Source: Geosiphon pyriformis
Taxonomy: Eukaryota > Glomeromycota > Glomeromycetes > Archaeosporales > Geosiphonaceae
DNA: 64,000 nucleotides
Assembly (NCBI GenBank): GCA_016748015.1
Contig: JAAOMT010000480.1
Coordinates: 622,101 to 686,100, forward strand
Direction: 5' to 3'
Shown: in pieces, positions 37,220 through 48,863 of the stretch
Position numbering within the stretch: the first letter of the stretch is position 1
Layout of the letters: every line of letters starts with the position of its first letter
Notes under the pieces: model-generated
The model's database searches: none
What the model was told of the DNA's origin: nothing
Seen by the model: only the letters and a program-made list of their open reading frames with translations
Position numbers and translations under genes: made by a program

Positions 37220-38960
37220 AGAAAAATCAAGTGGCAGACCAGATTTGGACTTTAAGCCTTTGCAAATCAGAGTGTCTTATTTATTATACACACTAATAGA
37301 AATAAAACTGAATTAAATTTTGTAGCTAATAATAGAATAAAAAACTGTTAACACCAAATATGAAAACTGCTTATTAGAAATTGCTTTCTTCAAAACAAAA
37401 TTGGCAAAAAACAAAACATTCAAATGTGCTTTGGCTAAGTTAAACTTTGACAAACCTTTAGAAAATAAAAAAATACCCAGATAGTGATGAGATTCTCCTT
37501 TTTTGGCAACAAAAATAGGTATGTTACTGACAAATAAAGATAGATTTACAACCTTATAGTTAATAAAGATGGCTATTGTTTTATTATTATTTATAAAAAT
37601 ATTATTAATCCTAAAAAATACATTAGTAACACTGAGAATGTGCTGTGTAACAGCCTGACTACTACCAACTCAGATTGTATCATTAATAAAAACATTAATG
37701 GCAAGAAAAGAGGTCAGTCTAGCCTAAGATTCTATTTAGCAGTTTTGGCAACATAATAAAAATTCAACCTATAACTATATATACTCTCTTGTCTCATGAT
37801 TTTACATAAAAATAAATCATAAAATATATACCAAAGAAGAGATAAGAAGACTTTTTCTTGATTCAACTTATTGTGAATCTGATAATCATTAGTTAAACCA
37901 AAATTAGTTATAATTTTGTTAATTTGATTATTGTGAATACTACCAAAAAATCTAATAAACCTGTTATATATTTTGATCCTAATTAAACTCTTTTTGAGAT
38001 GTTCCCATCCAACAAAATCATAAGTCTTATACATGTCTTATAAAACCAGTCACAGTTCACAGTTCTTTTTTAAGACATCTTTTATTATTAAACCAATAGC
38101 AAAAACAGAAGATTGTGTTATTGTATTTTTTAGAACAGAAAAATTATCTCTATAGAGAACATTAAAAGTGCTGTAAGTCAAAGAAATCCTATCTGAAAGA
38201 ATTTTGGAAAAAATCTTACAAACTGTTTTAATCAAAGCAATAGATTAGATATTTGTAAAAATGTTTTTCCACTTATATGATTTGGGAATTATTAAAATTC
38301 AAGTCTCTTTCCAAGAACCAAGCACTGATTTACAAGTCAAATAAAAGTTTAAAAGCATTAAAACTATATCTAAAACAAACTTATTACAATGCTTTCATAA
38401 TTTATTCAAGATGCCAGAAAAACTGGCAGCCTTCCTATTAAGCAGAGTTGAAATCACATTAAACATTTTAGTAAAACTAACCAAACACATTATATTTGAA
38501 AAAACATTATCAAAAACATAATCCAAAAGTTGATACTAACAAAACCAATCATTAGAAAGATCTGTAACCACTTTATGCTTCTGAGTCCAGTCTTTCATAA
38601 TTACATCTACTTTAGACTTAACAAAATTAGGCTTCAGAATCAGCTTATTGTTAATAATCAGATAGTCTAATACTATTTTGTAAAAGGGCCACTTTAATAT
38701 ACTCCTAATAATATAGTCTTTATTTACTACAAAATTCTCCATTCTTTTATTAATAATTGATCTGATTTGAGATTCTCTAGCATGCTCTAATTCTAGCAAT
38801 TTAGAGGAATAATAAAACTTTCTAACCTTAGCCAAAACAGATCTAACATTATTAAAATAAAATCTTAAAAAGAAAAAAAATTTACTACAGAAGCATTAAC
38901 AGCATCAAAACTTTTCCATTTAATCAGCAATGATGCAAACTTATTATAAAAAACTAGTTA
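37220..38960 (-). pseudogene. LINE2 reverse transcriptase
   Basis: Ordered pieces: 38536-38835 is the conserved region before the palm (AKVRKFYYSSKLLELEHARE, then DLSNDWF). 38050-38235 is the finger region (ETVCKIFSKILSDRISL-like). 37732-38034 starts at the first Asp motif (upstream D, then YKTYDFVGWEHLKKSL). Near 37675-37695 the active site reads FINDTI followed by a TGA, where family members have FVDDTIWV: one Asp is Asn, and Trp TGG has become TGA. The enzyme is dead but easily recognised. Confidence 0.75.
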
Positions 38961-39089
38961 AGAGGCCTTAACAATCTTAGACACCAGAAGTTCTAGTTTG
39001 TAAAACCTCGATGACTTTTTAGTAAAGACATTATTGTAGTTCTTGAACTATTTCTTTTTGAAAACTCTTTCAGTTAACAGATATATCAT

Positions 39090-40200
39090 CTTGTAAATAA
39101 TATTTCACATCATGTTCAAATTCAAAAACTTCTTAGACTTTGTAAAATCATCAGAAAACATAGCAGTATTTGCCACCAAAGCTTCCTTGAACTTAGCTTA
39201 TTTAATATCATTCACATCTTTAAAATTGAACTTTCAATGATTTCTATTTGCATGTTTGTAAAAAGAGTTCAATTGCACATTCAATAATTCTCCCAGACCC
39301 ACTAACACAGAAACAGTTTAATGATCAGTATTAAAATAGTCACTAATATTCAATATATTATAACAAATCACTGTACTAACTAAGTTTGAGAATACAAATA
39401 TGTAATTAATAGTTTTTTCAGTATCCCTTAAAATTTTTCATGTGGGATTCTTTGCAACTGAACTACTTAACAAAGAATTGACCAAATCCAGATTGAGACA
39501 TTTCCTAAAACTAGCACATCTGTCTGAACTATCTTCATTAAAATTTCTATTCAAGATAACAAAAAAAGATTTACCCACAGCTTCTGTAATTAAAAAGTTG
39601 ACATTACTAACTTGAAATAGACACACATTTAGAGCAGCACCAGCATAAAGTCCCAAAATTGAAATGGATAACTTATTTTTGAAAAGCAGTTTAATTGACA
39701 AAAATCTATCAGCAATTTTTGAAATTTTGTACACATGTTTTGTCAAATCAACATTTATTATAACAACAACACTAAAGCCCAAATGACCAGATTCCAAACC
39801 AGAAGTAAAAACACAAATACCATTAAACTTGTTTATAATCCATAGATAAATCTTATCTTTCAATTTTATTTTAGTAATAATAGAAACCAAATTGTTTATT
39901 TTATTGTGCCAACAGATAATATTCTTTTGCTTAGCAGGATTGTTTATTCCTTTAATATTACATATGGCAATTTTTCACATTAGACTACTTATTAAGAAGA
40001 AGTTTAAAGAAGCACACCATCAGCCAAAACCAAATTATCAAAGCAAATTGACAAGCAAAGAACTGAAACAGAGAAATCATCCAACATATTTTCCAATTTA
40101 ATTATTTCAGAGAGGACAAATGAGCCCAAAATTACAGCAGTTTTATCACTAATAGTTTTATCCAAGCTTTTTCTCATTATTACATCACTCATTTAATTCT
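39090..40200 (-). pseudogene. LINE2 APE-type endonuclease
   Basis: The 150-codon piece 39438-39890 holds the nuclease core: VSIITKIKLKDKIYLWIINK (with the Glu of TETK replaced by Lys), SGLESGHLGFSVVVIINVDL, LSISILGLYAGAA, and VILNRNFNEDSS where GGDFNED is expected, so the catalytic Asp is Asn. Just 3', after a stop, ILRDTEKTINYIFV (normally TIDYVFV) and YFNTDH (normally FDTDH, the catalytic His-containing end) are visible. Confidence 0.75.
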
Positions 40201-41221
40201 GTAATGGAAAGGTCACTGGCAGCTGATATTTAGGGTTAGGCTAAGAAACTGCTAGCACAAGTGATTTTAATCTCTTAGCCAACTTACTTATTTGTCTTAC
40301 AAGACTAGTAAAACTGCTCTCAATATTAACCAAACATAATTCCAACTTATTAGCAATAGACAAAAAGGGTTTTATCTTTGAAGAGAAACCAGAATTAGTT
40401 AAACTATTTTGCACAGGTAAAGAGGAGAAAAAAAATTTACCAGCAATACTTGCTTATAAAGCACCACCAAAAGTGACCAGTTAAACAACAGAAATCGAAT
40501 GTTTGGCATAAATAGTGATCAGTCTGCTTTTATCTGTTTTTGAAAAGGCTTGATGTGATAAAGTACCAGAAAGAAATTTCGCACCAACTGTACAGTCTAA
40601 AGATATATAATCTGAATTCTTATATTTAGAACACTTAGCAGAAACCAGACAAGACCAGCACAGATTAGCACTCCTAAGTACTAGAGTAGTTTCTATAACA
40701 GCATCTAATAACTCAACAGAATTGAAACAAACAGTAGCATATTTGGCTCAAGCATATAAAATCTAATAATGATCAATGACACATGTTTTCTTATCAACAG
40801 AATTAATAAAATCTCATATGTTATAAGTATTAGTTTCTATTGGCAGAATATAAAGCAATATTCTATAACAATCTTTTGTGTTTCATGTTTTCTTGTTCAA
40901 GTCAGTTCTGGTAATTTACACAGTATTTTTTTTAATTAAAATAGACTATTTGGCTGCGACCAAATTAACATGATTTGAATGCTCAAATTTAACCACAGCC
41001 TTTTGTCAAAGTTCTATCAACTGTATTTTGATTGACATAGTTATCTCAAACTCAGACAACACAGTACACACAGTTTTAGCCAAAGTTCCAACTGGAATTT
41101 TTTTTACTACTACAGCCCAATCTGAATGCCCAGCATATTTTTTGAAATTGGTGTTTACCAAAATTTTCACACTAGTAGTCTTTTCAAAAGCCTGCACTAA
41201 ACTCGATTCAGAAGTAAATGT
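40200..41221 (-). pseudogene. LINE2 ORF1-type region, 3' part
   Basis: The piece 41006-41197 (QAFEKTTSVKILVNTNFKKY, then AVVVKKIPVGTLAKTVCTVL, then ITMSIKIQLIEL) is the RRM-like segment equivalent to LINE3 23400-23600. It continues toward the endonuclease with many stops; Ser/Pro-rich low-conservation sequence occupies 40200-40700. The upstream half of the frame lies beyond Gypsy B at 61208. Confidence 0.65.
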
Positions 41222-42092
41222 TGTTACTCATAAAATATAAGAAGTATATTAGCATATAAATTAGCCAATTAGAAGTAGCTGTAGTAAATGTGGAATTCCA
41301 GAATTTCTCTTAAAGGAATTGTAGAATTTCAAGAATTTCAGGATTCTTGTACAAAGAATTGCAGAATTCCAGAATTTCAGGATTTTTTTCAAAGAAATTA
41401 CAGAATTTCAGAAATTTCAGAATTCCTGGTATGAAGAATTGAGAAATTAAGAAATCTCAATTATGTATATATAATGATAGTATTAAAAGTAAAAAAAACA
41501 GACTTTTTCATTTAGATTTGATCTAAGCAACCTTCTACATTACAAATATTAATAAATAATTATTTGATATCTCAATTCACTCTTCACTATCAACACTTCA
41601 TGTTAATAATCTTGAATACTTAACCACACTGGAACAATAGTTCTTGATCACAGTTATTGATAGAATACTAACTATTATTGCCTTGGCTTATTTTTTTATT
41701 TTTTTTTATTTTTTATTTTTATTTTTTTTGTTGTATTAACTAATTAAAAGATTAAAGTGCTGAGTTATTAATGTCATGGATAGCTTGGTAAAAAACCCAG
41801 AGATAAGAGTAGAATTATATATATATTAACAGATAGCTTACTAAAAAGGCATGACTGCCAGATTAAACCTGTCATCATGTTGAAGACAAAAATTGGGAAA
41901 ACAACTTGAGAAATCAACCAAAACCAATCATAGTAAATTTTTGTCTATTATACAAAAAACTTGACTCAAAACCTTCAGATTACAAAAACCTTCAGATACC
42001 AACAACTTTCAGAGATTACCAAATATTATTCATTGAACACCAAGTTATGAGTTTGTTATTTGATTTGAGACTCCAAATAATCATTTGTAACA
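41222..42092 (+). repeat. Gypsy B 5' LTR
   Basis: 871 bp, beginning TGTTACTCATAAAATATA and ending CATTTGTAACA. It contains an AATTCCAG/AATTTCAG micro-repeat array, a TATA-like GTATATATAATG at 41464-41475 and a T-rich tract at 41690-41730. The sequence is unrelated to the A-family LTR except for the terminal TGTTAC/GTAACA. Confidence 0.9.
41285..41450 (+). promoter_or_regulatory. AATTYCAG micro-repeat array in the B LTR
   Basis: Imperfect copies of GAATTNCAGAATTTCAGGATT are strung over about 165 bp directly upstream of the TATA-like box. The 3' LTR has the same array at 60383-60575 with extra units, so array length has changed since insertion. The position suggests promoter or enhancer elements of U3. 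Confidence 0.5.
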
Positions 42093-42094
42093 TT

Positions 42095-42111
42095 TGGTGC
42101 TCCCTATGAGG
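42095..42111 (+). promoter_or_regulatory. Gypsy B primer-binding site
   Basis: TGGTGCTCCCTATGAGG starts two bases (TT) inside the 5' LTR and begins with the TGG expected to pair with a tRNA 3' CCA. Gypsy A has the closely similar TGGTGCTCTCCTATGG at the same spacing. I cannot name the tRNA. Confidence 0.6.
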
Positions 42112-42129
42112 TATAATCCAACAAAAAAA

Positions 42130-43975
42130 CCAGCACCACAACACTTATCCAAAACAGTGACAGAATCCAAAGAAACAGAGACAAACCATTTGAAATTTGC
42201 AAAATTTTTATTCTAATATTATCACACCCACTTTGGATTAACAAATAATAATTGGCCAACAGAATCAGCTTTCAATTGTTATGTTAATGAAAAAATTGTA
42301 TATTACTTGAGAAGCCAAAAAGATCCAAAATCTGCCTTTAATAACTTTTTCAGTGAACTACTCTAAAGTACCACTCTTTCACAAAACTACTTATTTGTAC
42401 TTCTAATTACAGAAATAAACTGAAAAATTGAAAAATACACCAAGCAAAAATTCCCTATTACTTTTGCCAACAAAGAAAAAGGAAGGTTACAAACACTAGC
42501 AGAAACACCAAAGCAAATTCAATTATTCACTTAAAAGAAAAAAAGATTTTATTCATCTGCTAATTCATTATACCACTATATACCTAGAAGTATTATCAAT
42601 ATAATAAGCATGAATACAGCAAGTGGGACAGCACTATTAAACAGAATTCTGTTTCAAAGTAAACAAAAAAAAGCAGAGTTATTAGAAACATATGGAGATT
42701 ATTTTGAAAAATTTAAATCGCAATCCCTAATGCCATCAGGAATTTGATTACCACCACTACAACCAAATTTTGAAGTCATTAGTCCTTAAAAAATAACCAA
42801 CTCTGAGAAAGAGAAGAGTAGTAATCAGGAAATTAGCAAACAAAACCCAATCCTAGAAAATTCAGAAATTAAAACTTCAGTTAATCAAACTCCAAAAAAT
42901 CAGAATGATCAAAACCCCAATAGTATTACTCAGAAAAACTTACCTTCAGTAATTGTGATCAATCCACCTCCAGCTCCACCAATTAACAAACAACAACAAC
43001 AACAGTTACAACAACCACCCCAGCAGCAACTACAATAACAACCACAACAATAACAACAACTATTATTAATACTAATAGCATATGGACCTATTGCCAAAAT
43101 CGAGAAATTTACCAGCGAGGAAGACAACACCCAAGTATGGCTCAACAATATAGAAAAAGCCATTGTAGTTAATGGTTGAAATGATAACAGAGCCCTTCAA
43201 GCAATCCCTTATTTCTTACAAGATACTGTTGACTCATGGTATCAAAGTTTAGCCACCAAATCTCAAATGTTCCAGAAATTTAAAATTGCATTTTTGGAAT
43301 ATTTCAGTAATAATAACAGTATTAATCACCTAGCTAATGCATTTACCACAATTAAACAGAAAGAAACTGAAGCAGTCACTACTTACCTAGGATGCTTTTA
43401 CAGGAACTTGTGCCAAATCTAAGCCATCAACACCAATTATTTTACCATAGCCCAAATCTTGAATCAATTCATTCATAGATTACACAGCAACATTCTATAA
43501 TAAATACGTCCATTATATTCAGCCAACTTTTAAGCAGCAGTTATCCAAGCTAGAGATTTTGAAGCAGCTGAACTTAAAGCCAATTATGCCCAAGCTGTAA
43601 ATTTAGTAATAAACAGATCATCTGAATTGGATTCCAAATTAAAACAACTCAATAATTTAATTAATCAGAAATTAGAAAGATACTTAGCTGACAATCGTGT
43701 AATTTATCAGCCACCTCAATAACACAATAATTCTGGAAACATAAATTGTTTCCAAAATTAGTCGCATCCTGTTTTATCATTCAATCAGCTGTGACAACAG
43801 GAAATACATGCTTGCCACTATTGTGGTAGACAAGAACACTTGCAAATCAACTGCTGCCAACATTTAAATAACCAACAATCAGGAAATCAATATCAAAACT
43901 CCAATCGCCAGTCTCAAACTCCAAATTATCAATCAAACTCAGCTTCATATCAACCAACTTACCTGTCACTAACAC
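42130..43975 (+). pseudogene. Gypsy B gag, 5' part
   Basis: Gag is the capsid and nucleocapsid precursor. The visible parts are a Gln-rich stretch (42990-43065), a capsid-like segment YGPIAKIEKFTSEEDNTQVW (43081-43140), LQDTVDSWYQSLATKSQMF (43220-43275, the WyxxL motif of retrotransposon gags), FEAAELKANYAQAVNLVINR (about 43558-43617) and a zinc knuckle CHYCGRQEHLQINC (43811-43852, C-x2-C-x4-H-x4-C intact). About fifteen in-frame stops occur, many inside Gln runs, where CAA has become TAA. The frame is cut at 43975 by Gypsy A and resumes at 53890. Confidence 0.8.
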
Positions 43976-44948
43976 TGTTACCAGAGGTTTTTGGTCTCTT
44001 TTCTTAAATGTTGTTAATGTTGATTTGCTGTAAATTCACGTTTTCAGAAAGTAGTTGGATCTTCAATAACTGAATTTATTTTTAAATTATCTCTTATAAT
44101 TTAAACTGCTGGACTTATAAGTGGAATGACCAATTCTGTGCCAGTTACTTTGTGTAGTTACATTGTAGTAAATGTCAACTCTTTCCCAGGAATTGCTTAT
44201 TTGGAAGCTCACTAAAAATGTGTAATTACTTTGTTGTGAAAATTAACTCTTCTACAAAAATCTTGTCTGTAGGCTAGCCTAATAATTATGATAAAAAAAG
44301 AAAAAAAAAAGAAAAAAAATGTAAAAAAAATAGAATTTTATCAAGAGAAACATTTTCTATTCAGGCCTGGAGTCACTAACAGATTACTGAAATTGGAAGC
44401 TAATTAATTTTAAAAACATTAGTTGTGTTGAGAAAATTTTAAAAGCAATAATCAAAGGTTTTGGTTTTCGAATATTTAATTTTTATTTGAATATATAAAA
44501 AGGTAATTTGTTTTAATTAAGATATCTAAAGTGAGATATTCTGTTAAAATACTATGAGAAAATACATTTTTTTAAAGAGAGAAGCTTTTTTTTTATACAA
44601 CTTGTTGTAGTACTAGTCTTTAAACTTGCACTTTTCTCTTTGCTACAATTTGGGTAAACTAATAATACATTTCGGCAACTATAAATTATTTCACTGAACT
44701 ATTTGATTATTTCGGCCAATTTTCATTAATTTCGGCGAATTTTGATTATGTTAAATGGTTCAGAATATTGTGTAATTTGATCATCTTAATTTCTAAAGTA
44801 CAAATTAGATTATTGATTGAATAATGATATTTGATAATTTGATTAAATAATAAGTAATAATTGAAATAATAATAATATATGCTAATTAATAATAGGAATT
44901 ATGAAGGTAATTTTATGCCAATTAATAGTTAAAATTCTACTGATAACA
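43976..44948 (-). repeat. Gypsy A LTR, left copy (3' LTR)
   Basis: 973 bp, TGTTACCAGAGGTTTTT to CTACTGATAACA. It carries the motif array as its complement (ATTTCGGC units at 44667-44745) and a TATA box complement TTTTATACAAC at 44591-44601. It differs from the right copy by scattered transitions. Confidence 0.93.
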
Positions 44949-44962
44949 TAATCTTCTCCTTA
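44949..44962 (-). promoter_or_regulatory. Gypsy A polypurine tract
   Basis: Read on the minus strand, AAGGAGAAGATTA directly abuts the 3' LTR, the usual place and composition of the plus-strand DNA primer. Confidence 0.55.
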
Positions 44963-45048
44963 AGACTAAGCTCTATCAAAGTCCAAGCATTATTTGTGAT
45001 GTCAAGATAGTAGTTCAAGATAATTGAAGTGATCTGGTCTGAAAATTG

Positions 45049-45640
45049 TTAAAATTTCAGTTCTGTAAACTTTCCAATATATTGAATCTTTATTAGATAG
45101 AGTATTGGATTTTGTAGAATGTTTTCACAAGTGTTAAATAAATTATCAAGTCTGACTGCTGCTCTAAGTTTGTAGTGAGTGTTTGTTGGTCCAGCTGCTG
45201 TCTTGAATTCATTGTGGATTTGTTTTTGTATAGTCTTAAGAGTAGTGTTAGTTGTTTCAAGTTTCAGTTTTCGTTTATACAGTGTTTTTCCAATATGAAA
45301 ATATCTATATATGAGAGTATGTTCATTGTTCTGTTTATTAAGAAATAGTAGAAGTTTTTGTTGAATTGTGGCATTTGGTGGAATGTCAATAGGGGCAATT
45401 AAAAGATTTTCTTTCAGTGCTTGCTTCAAAAGTTCAAGTAATCTATTTTCAGAGTTAATCTCTTGTTTTTCTTCTATAAAAATAATAGTTTTGAGAATTA
45501 TTTACTACTGGAGCTGTTGTTTCTTTCTGAATGTAATTAATTTGACTTTTATTAATTGTTATGAATAAATCAGGAAGTGTTTTTAAGGCTAACATTAATT
45601 TTTGGGATATTTGTTGAATATTTCGGGGAATAATCATGAT
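45049..45640 (-). pseudogene. Gypsy A extra frame between integrase and 3' LTR
   Basis: After the integrase stop, two adjacent open pieces (45455-45637, starting MIIPRNIQQISQKLMLALKT, and 45049-45429, ending IKIQYIGKFTELKF) fill the space to the LTR. They would make about 190 residues if the stops between them are decayed codons. The product is basic and hydrophilic, with no membrane segment, so it is not an envelope protein. I do not recognise a family. Gypsy B has a frame in the same place (59640-60299), though similarity between them is not evident. Confidence 0.5.
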
Positions 45641-45807
45641 AAAATGACCAACTAACTAATAAATAAAAAGAATAAAAAAAAAATTATTTTTGGATGTGAG
45701 GGTTTTTATTTGTTTTTGGATTTGGGTGTTTCTTGTAATTATTTACTATTTTTGTTTTCTGTTTTTGTGTGTTATTAAAAAAAAAATTATTGTAAGAATA
45801 TGTTAAA

Positions 45808-47193
45808 TTAAATATTCAAGTTTGGTTGTTGTTCTATTATAATTTTTGGTTCTAAATTTCAGAGAATATTTTCAGGATTAATTAAAGAAGAATGTGTACC
45901 AATTTGTGGAATTAATGGCTCAGAATTGTTTCTGGAATAATAGTGTTTTAATCTATTTTCATGTGCAACTTTTGCTAGTACTTTGTTATCAAGTCTTAAC
46001 TTGTATAAACTATTGCCTAGAATTTCATGAATATAAAATGGTTCATTTTATTTGTGTTCAAATTTTCTACTCCATTGTTTTTTAGCCTTAGTTCTATATA
46101 AGAGAACTTTATATCCAACTTTAAATTCGTTGGTAACTGGTGGTAATTTGTTGTCATGTCTTTCTTTTTATTGAGCTTGGAAGTGTTCAATATAAGTTGC
46201 TGCTATCTGTCTTTTTCCTTTCAATGTACTAAGAAGAGTGTAGGCTCTACTTTGGAGTGTTTCTTGAAAGTTTTTTTCATTGATTGGTTGTACTAGATAT
46301 GTTTCCACTGTGAAATTAATTGGTAATGTTGCTGTCCTTCCATAAGTTAAATCAAATGGTGTGTGTTTTATAATATCTTGTTTTAGTGTTCTGTATATTA
46401 ATAACACTAATGAAATAAAAATATCCCATTCCTGTTCAAAGTCTGTTGAGACTTTGGCTAAAGATTTATACAATGTTCTGTTGAAACGTTCTACAAGTTC
46501 ATTTGTTTAAGGGTAATAAGGTAATAATAAAGGTCTTTTGACATTGAATTGTTCACAAATTTTTTGTATCAGGTTGTTCACAAAATGTGTTCTTTGATCA
46601 GATAAAAGTTCAATTGGGCATCCATGTCTACAAATAATGTTTTCATAAATAAAATTTGCTACTGATTTTGCATTTGCTCTTTGGATGGCTCTAGTTTTAG
46701 GCTATTTGGTAAGATAATCTATTGCAACTACAATATAATGATTTTCTTGGGTTGTGATAGATAATGGTTCGACTAAATCAATTCCAATTTTGTCAAAAGG
46801 TTGTCCAACTTTGATTGGATTTAAAAGTTCTGTGGGGTGAGTTCTTTCTCTTCTTTGACAACTATCACAAGATTCTACATATTGTCAAATGTTTTTTTGC
46901 ATGTGAGACCAAAAATAATGTTCAAGAGTTCTTTGGATTGTTTTATCTCTTCTCAAGTATGCTGAAGATGGATCTGTGTGCATGTTGTATAGGATTGTTT
47001 CTTTTTTATTTTCCTGTACTAATCTGAATGATTGGTTTGGGTTTCTATAATTTTTGTAATAAATTTTGTTGTAGTGTATAAAATATTGTTTGAATTGGTG
47101 TTGTAATCGATGTTTTTTACTTGGAGACCAATTTTTTGGCATGGTTAGAGTCTCCAAATAGTTTTTAAAATTGTTGTAATTTCTGGAATCCAT
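45808..47193 (-). pseudogene. Gypsy A integrase
   Basis: Integrase inserts the cDNA. The piece 46885-47193 is the zinc-binding domain (NMHTDPSSAYLRRDKTIQR, then HYFW, then CDSCQRR just beyond a stop). The core follows with the three acidic blocks still intact: GIDLVEPLSI (about 46765-46795), LLSDQRTHFV (about 46570-46610) and TNELVERFNRTL (about 46470-46505). The piece 46168-46473 (YRTLKQDIIKHTPFDLTYGR) is the end of the core, and a basic C-terminal part runs to a TAA at 45808-45810. Interruptions include an in-frame TAG (LTK-stop-PKTRA) and a TAA. Confidence 0.85.
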
Positions 47194-47249
47194 TGTTGTT
47201 TGGTTGTTTTGTTGATAGTAGTAAGTTGTAGTGGATTTGTTGATGGTAT

Positions 47250-48830
47250 TAATCTTATTTTATTCTTAAAAGGCTATTAACATTGGTGTGTAGTTTCCCT
47301 GGTTTGTGGTGTATAATATATTTGTAGTCTATTAAGAAGTCATTTCATCGAGACTGTTTGGCACTTTGTTCAGTTTTCTTTTTATTGAGCTATTTGAGAC
47401 CAATATTGTTAGTTATAATGTCAAATTCTTTTCCATTTCTCAAATATTGTTGAAAATGTTTAAGAGCCCAAATAACTATGGCAGCTTCTAGTTTTGTTGA
47501 GCCATATTTGAGTTCTGTTGGCTTAAGTGTTCTACTAGCATAGACAATCACTTGTTTCTGGCTATTTTTATTCAATTGTGATAAGATGACACCAAAAGCT
47601 ATGTGTGAAGCATCAGTAGCTAGTTGGAACTATTTGTTGAAGTCTAGGTAAGCAAAAACTGGGGCTGTTGTCAATCTTGTTTTCAGAGTTTTAAAAGCTT
47701 TTTGTTGTTTTTTTGTCTATTTGTATGGCACATTTTTGTTGGTAAGATAATTGAATGGTTTGGCAATTTTTGAAAATTCTTTAATGAATTTTTGATAATA
47801 AGAGACTAATTCTACAAATCCTTATAGCTCTGTGGTATTTTTGAGAGTTTGAAAGTTTTTGACAACACTGATTGTTCCAGAGTTTGGTTTGACTCCATCT
47901 TTGCTAATTATGTGTTCAAGAAAGATTAAGCTTGTTTTTTCAAAGTAATATTTCTTAATGTTCAACTTCAATCCTGCTTTCTATAATCATTAAAAAACTT
48001 CTCACAGGTGAATAAGATGAACTTCAAAGCTTGATAAGTACACATTAGTGTCATCAAGATAGACAACTACTGACTGCCATAAAAGTTTTTCATATACAAT
48101 ATTCATGAATCACTGAAATGTTACTGGTGTATTGCAGAGTCCAAAAGGCATAACATTGAACTTATAGTTTCCTTCTTGAGTAGTAAATGCTGTTTTAGAT
48201 TGATTTTTTGGATCTATTTCGACTGTCAGTATCCACTTTCCAAGTCTAAAGTTGAGAAAAACTTGGCTTTTCCTAAAGCATCTAGCATGTCATCAATTCT
48301 TGGAAGTAAATAGGCATCTTCAATTGTCATGCTGTTAAGCTGATAATAATCTATGCAGAATCTGATTTTTCCGTTTTTTTTTTAACAAAAACTACTGATG
48401 AGACCCAAGAACTTCTTGATAGTTGAATCAATCTATTACTGAGCATTTTTTGGACTTCTTCTTTAATAAATTGGTGGCTAGCAGGTGGAACTCAATAGAC
48501 TTATTGTCATTTTGGTAGAGCATTTCCTGTGTGGATTTGATGTTGAACAATATCAGTTTTTCCAAGGTTATTGTTGTTTTTTGCAAATATATCTGCAAAT
48601 TCAGCTATCAGTTGTTTTAATTGTCTTTGCTGTTGGGGTTCTAAGAGACCCATGTTAATTCGAGAGAGTTTTTCTTTCAAAAGATGGTAGTTTTCAGTAA
48701 TAGGAATGATATTTGAATTTGGGAGTAGAGTATGCCTTACAATTTCGATAAAATTAGAAACAATTTGAGGGTTTTTATCTTGAAAGATGTTACTGTATAT
48801 AATTCCAATCTCTAATTTGTTCAATAAGAC
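47250..48830 (-). pseudogene. Gypsy A reverse transcriptase and RNase H
   Basis: 48507-48824 is the N-terminal connector (FADIFAKNNNNLGKTDIVQH). RT motifs follow: [19 protein letters not shown] with the first catalytic Asp (about 48230-48275), and VVYLDDTNVY (about 48043-48072), an intact YxDD box. RNase H is seen at 47390-47575 (VIVYASRTLKPTELKYGSTK with LEAAIVIWALKHF; the next motif reads TNNIGL where TDNxGL is usual, Asp to Asn). Several stops and at least one frame change separate the pieces. Confidence 0.8.
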
Positions 48831-48863
48831 AATGGAGTAATTATTGAAGTTGTAGAATATAAC

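Larger units (their letters stand above)
35185..41221 (-). mobile_element. LINE2, 3' part (continues at 61208-61920)
   Basis: The best-preserved LINE in the window, on the minus strand, interrupted by Gypsy B at 41221/61208. In order from its 5' side this part holds ORF1-type sequence, APE endonuclease, RT, RNase H, Cys-rich tail and a 3' end near 35185. The reading frame is continuous across the interruption apart from the 4-bp duplication ATGT: IIRVT on the right side joins FTSESSLVQAFEKTTS on the left. Scattered stops (mostly TAA and TGA) show it is dead. Confidence 0.85.

Noticed and set aside
42990-43065. TAA and TAG in place of Gln inside Gln runs, suggesting a ciliate-like code with TAA/TAG as Gln.
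   Set aside because: CAA and CAG are also used, TGA appears at Arg and Trp positions too, and catalytic Asp and Glu codons have decayed by the same transition type. The Gypsy A dUTPase frame also ends normally at a TAA. Mutation explains all of it.
42930-43163. Minus-strand 77-codon frame extremely rich in Cys (CYCCGCYCSCC and similar).
   Set aside because: It is the antisense of the Gln-rich CAA/CAG repeats in Gypsy B gag; the Cys codons are an artefact of reading that repeat backwards.
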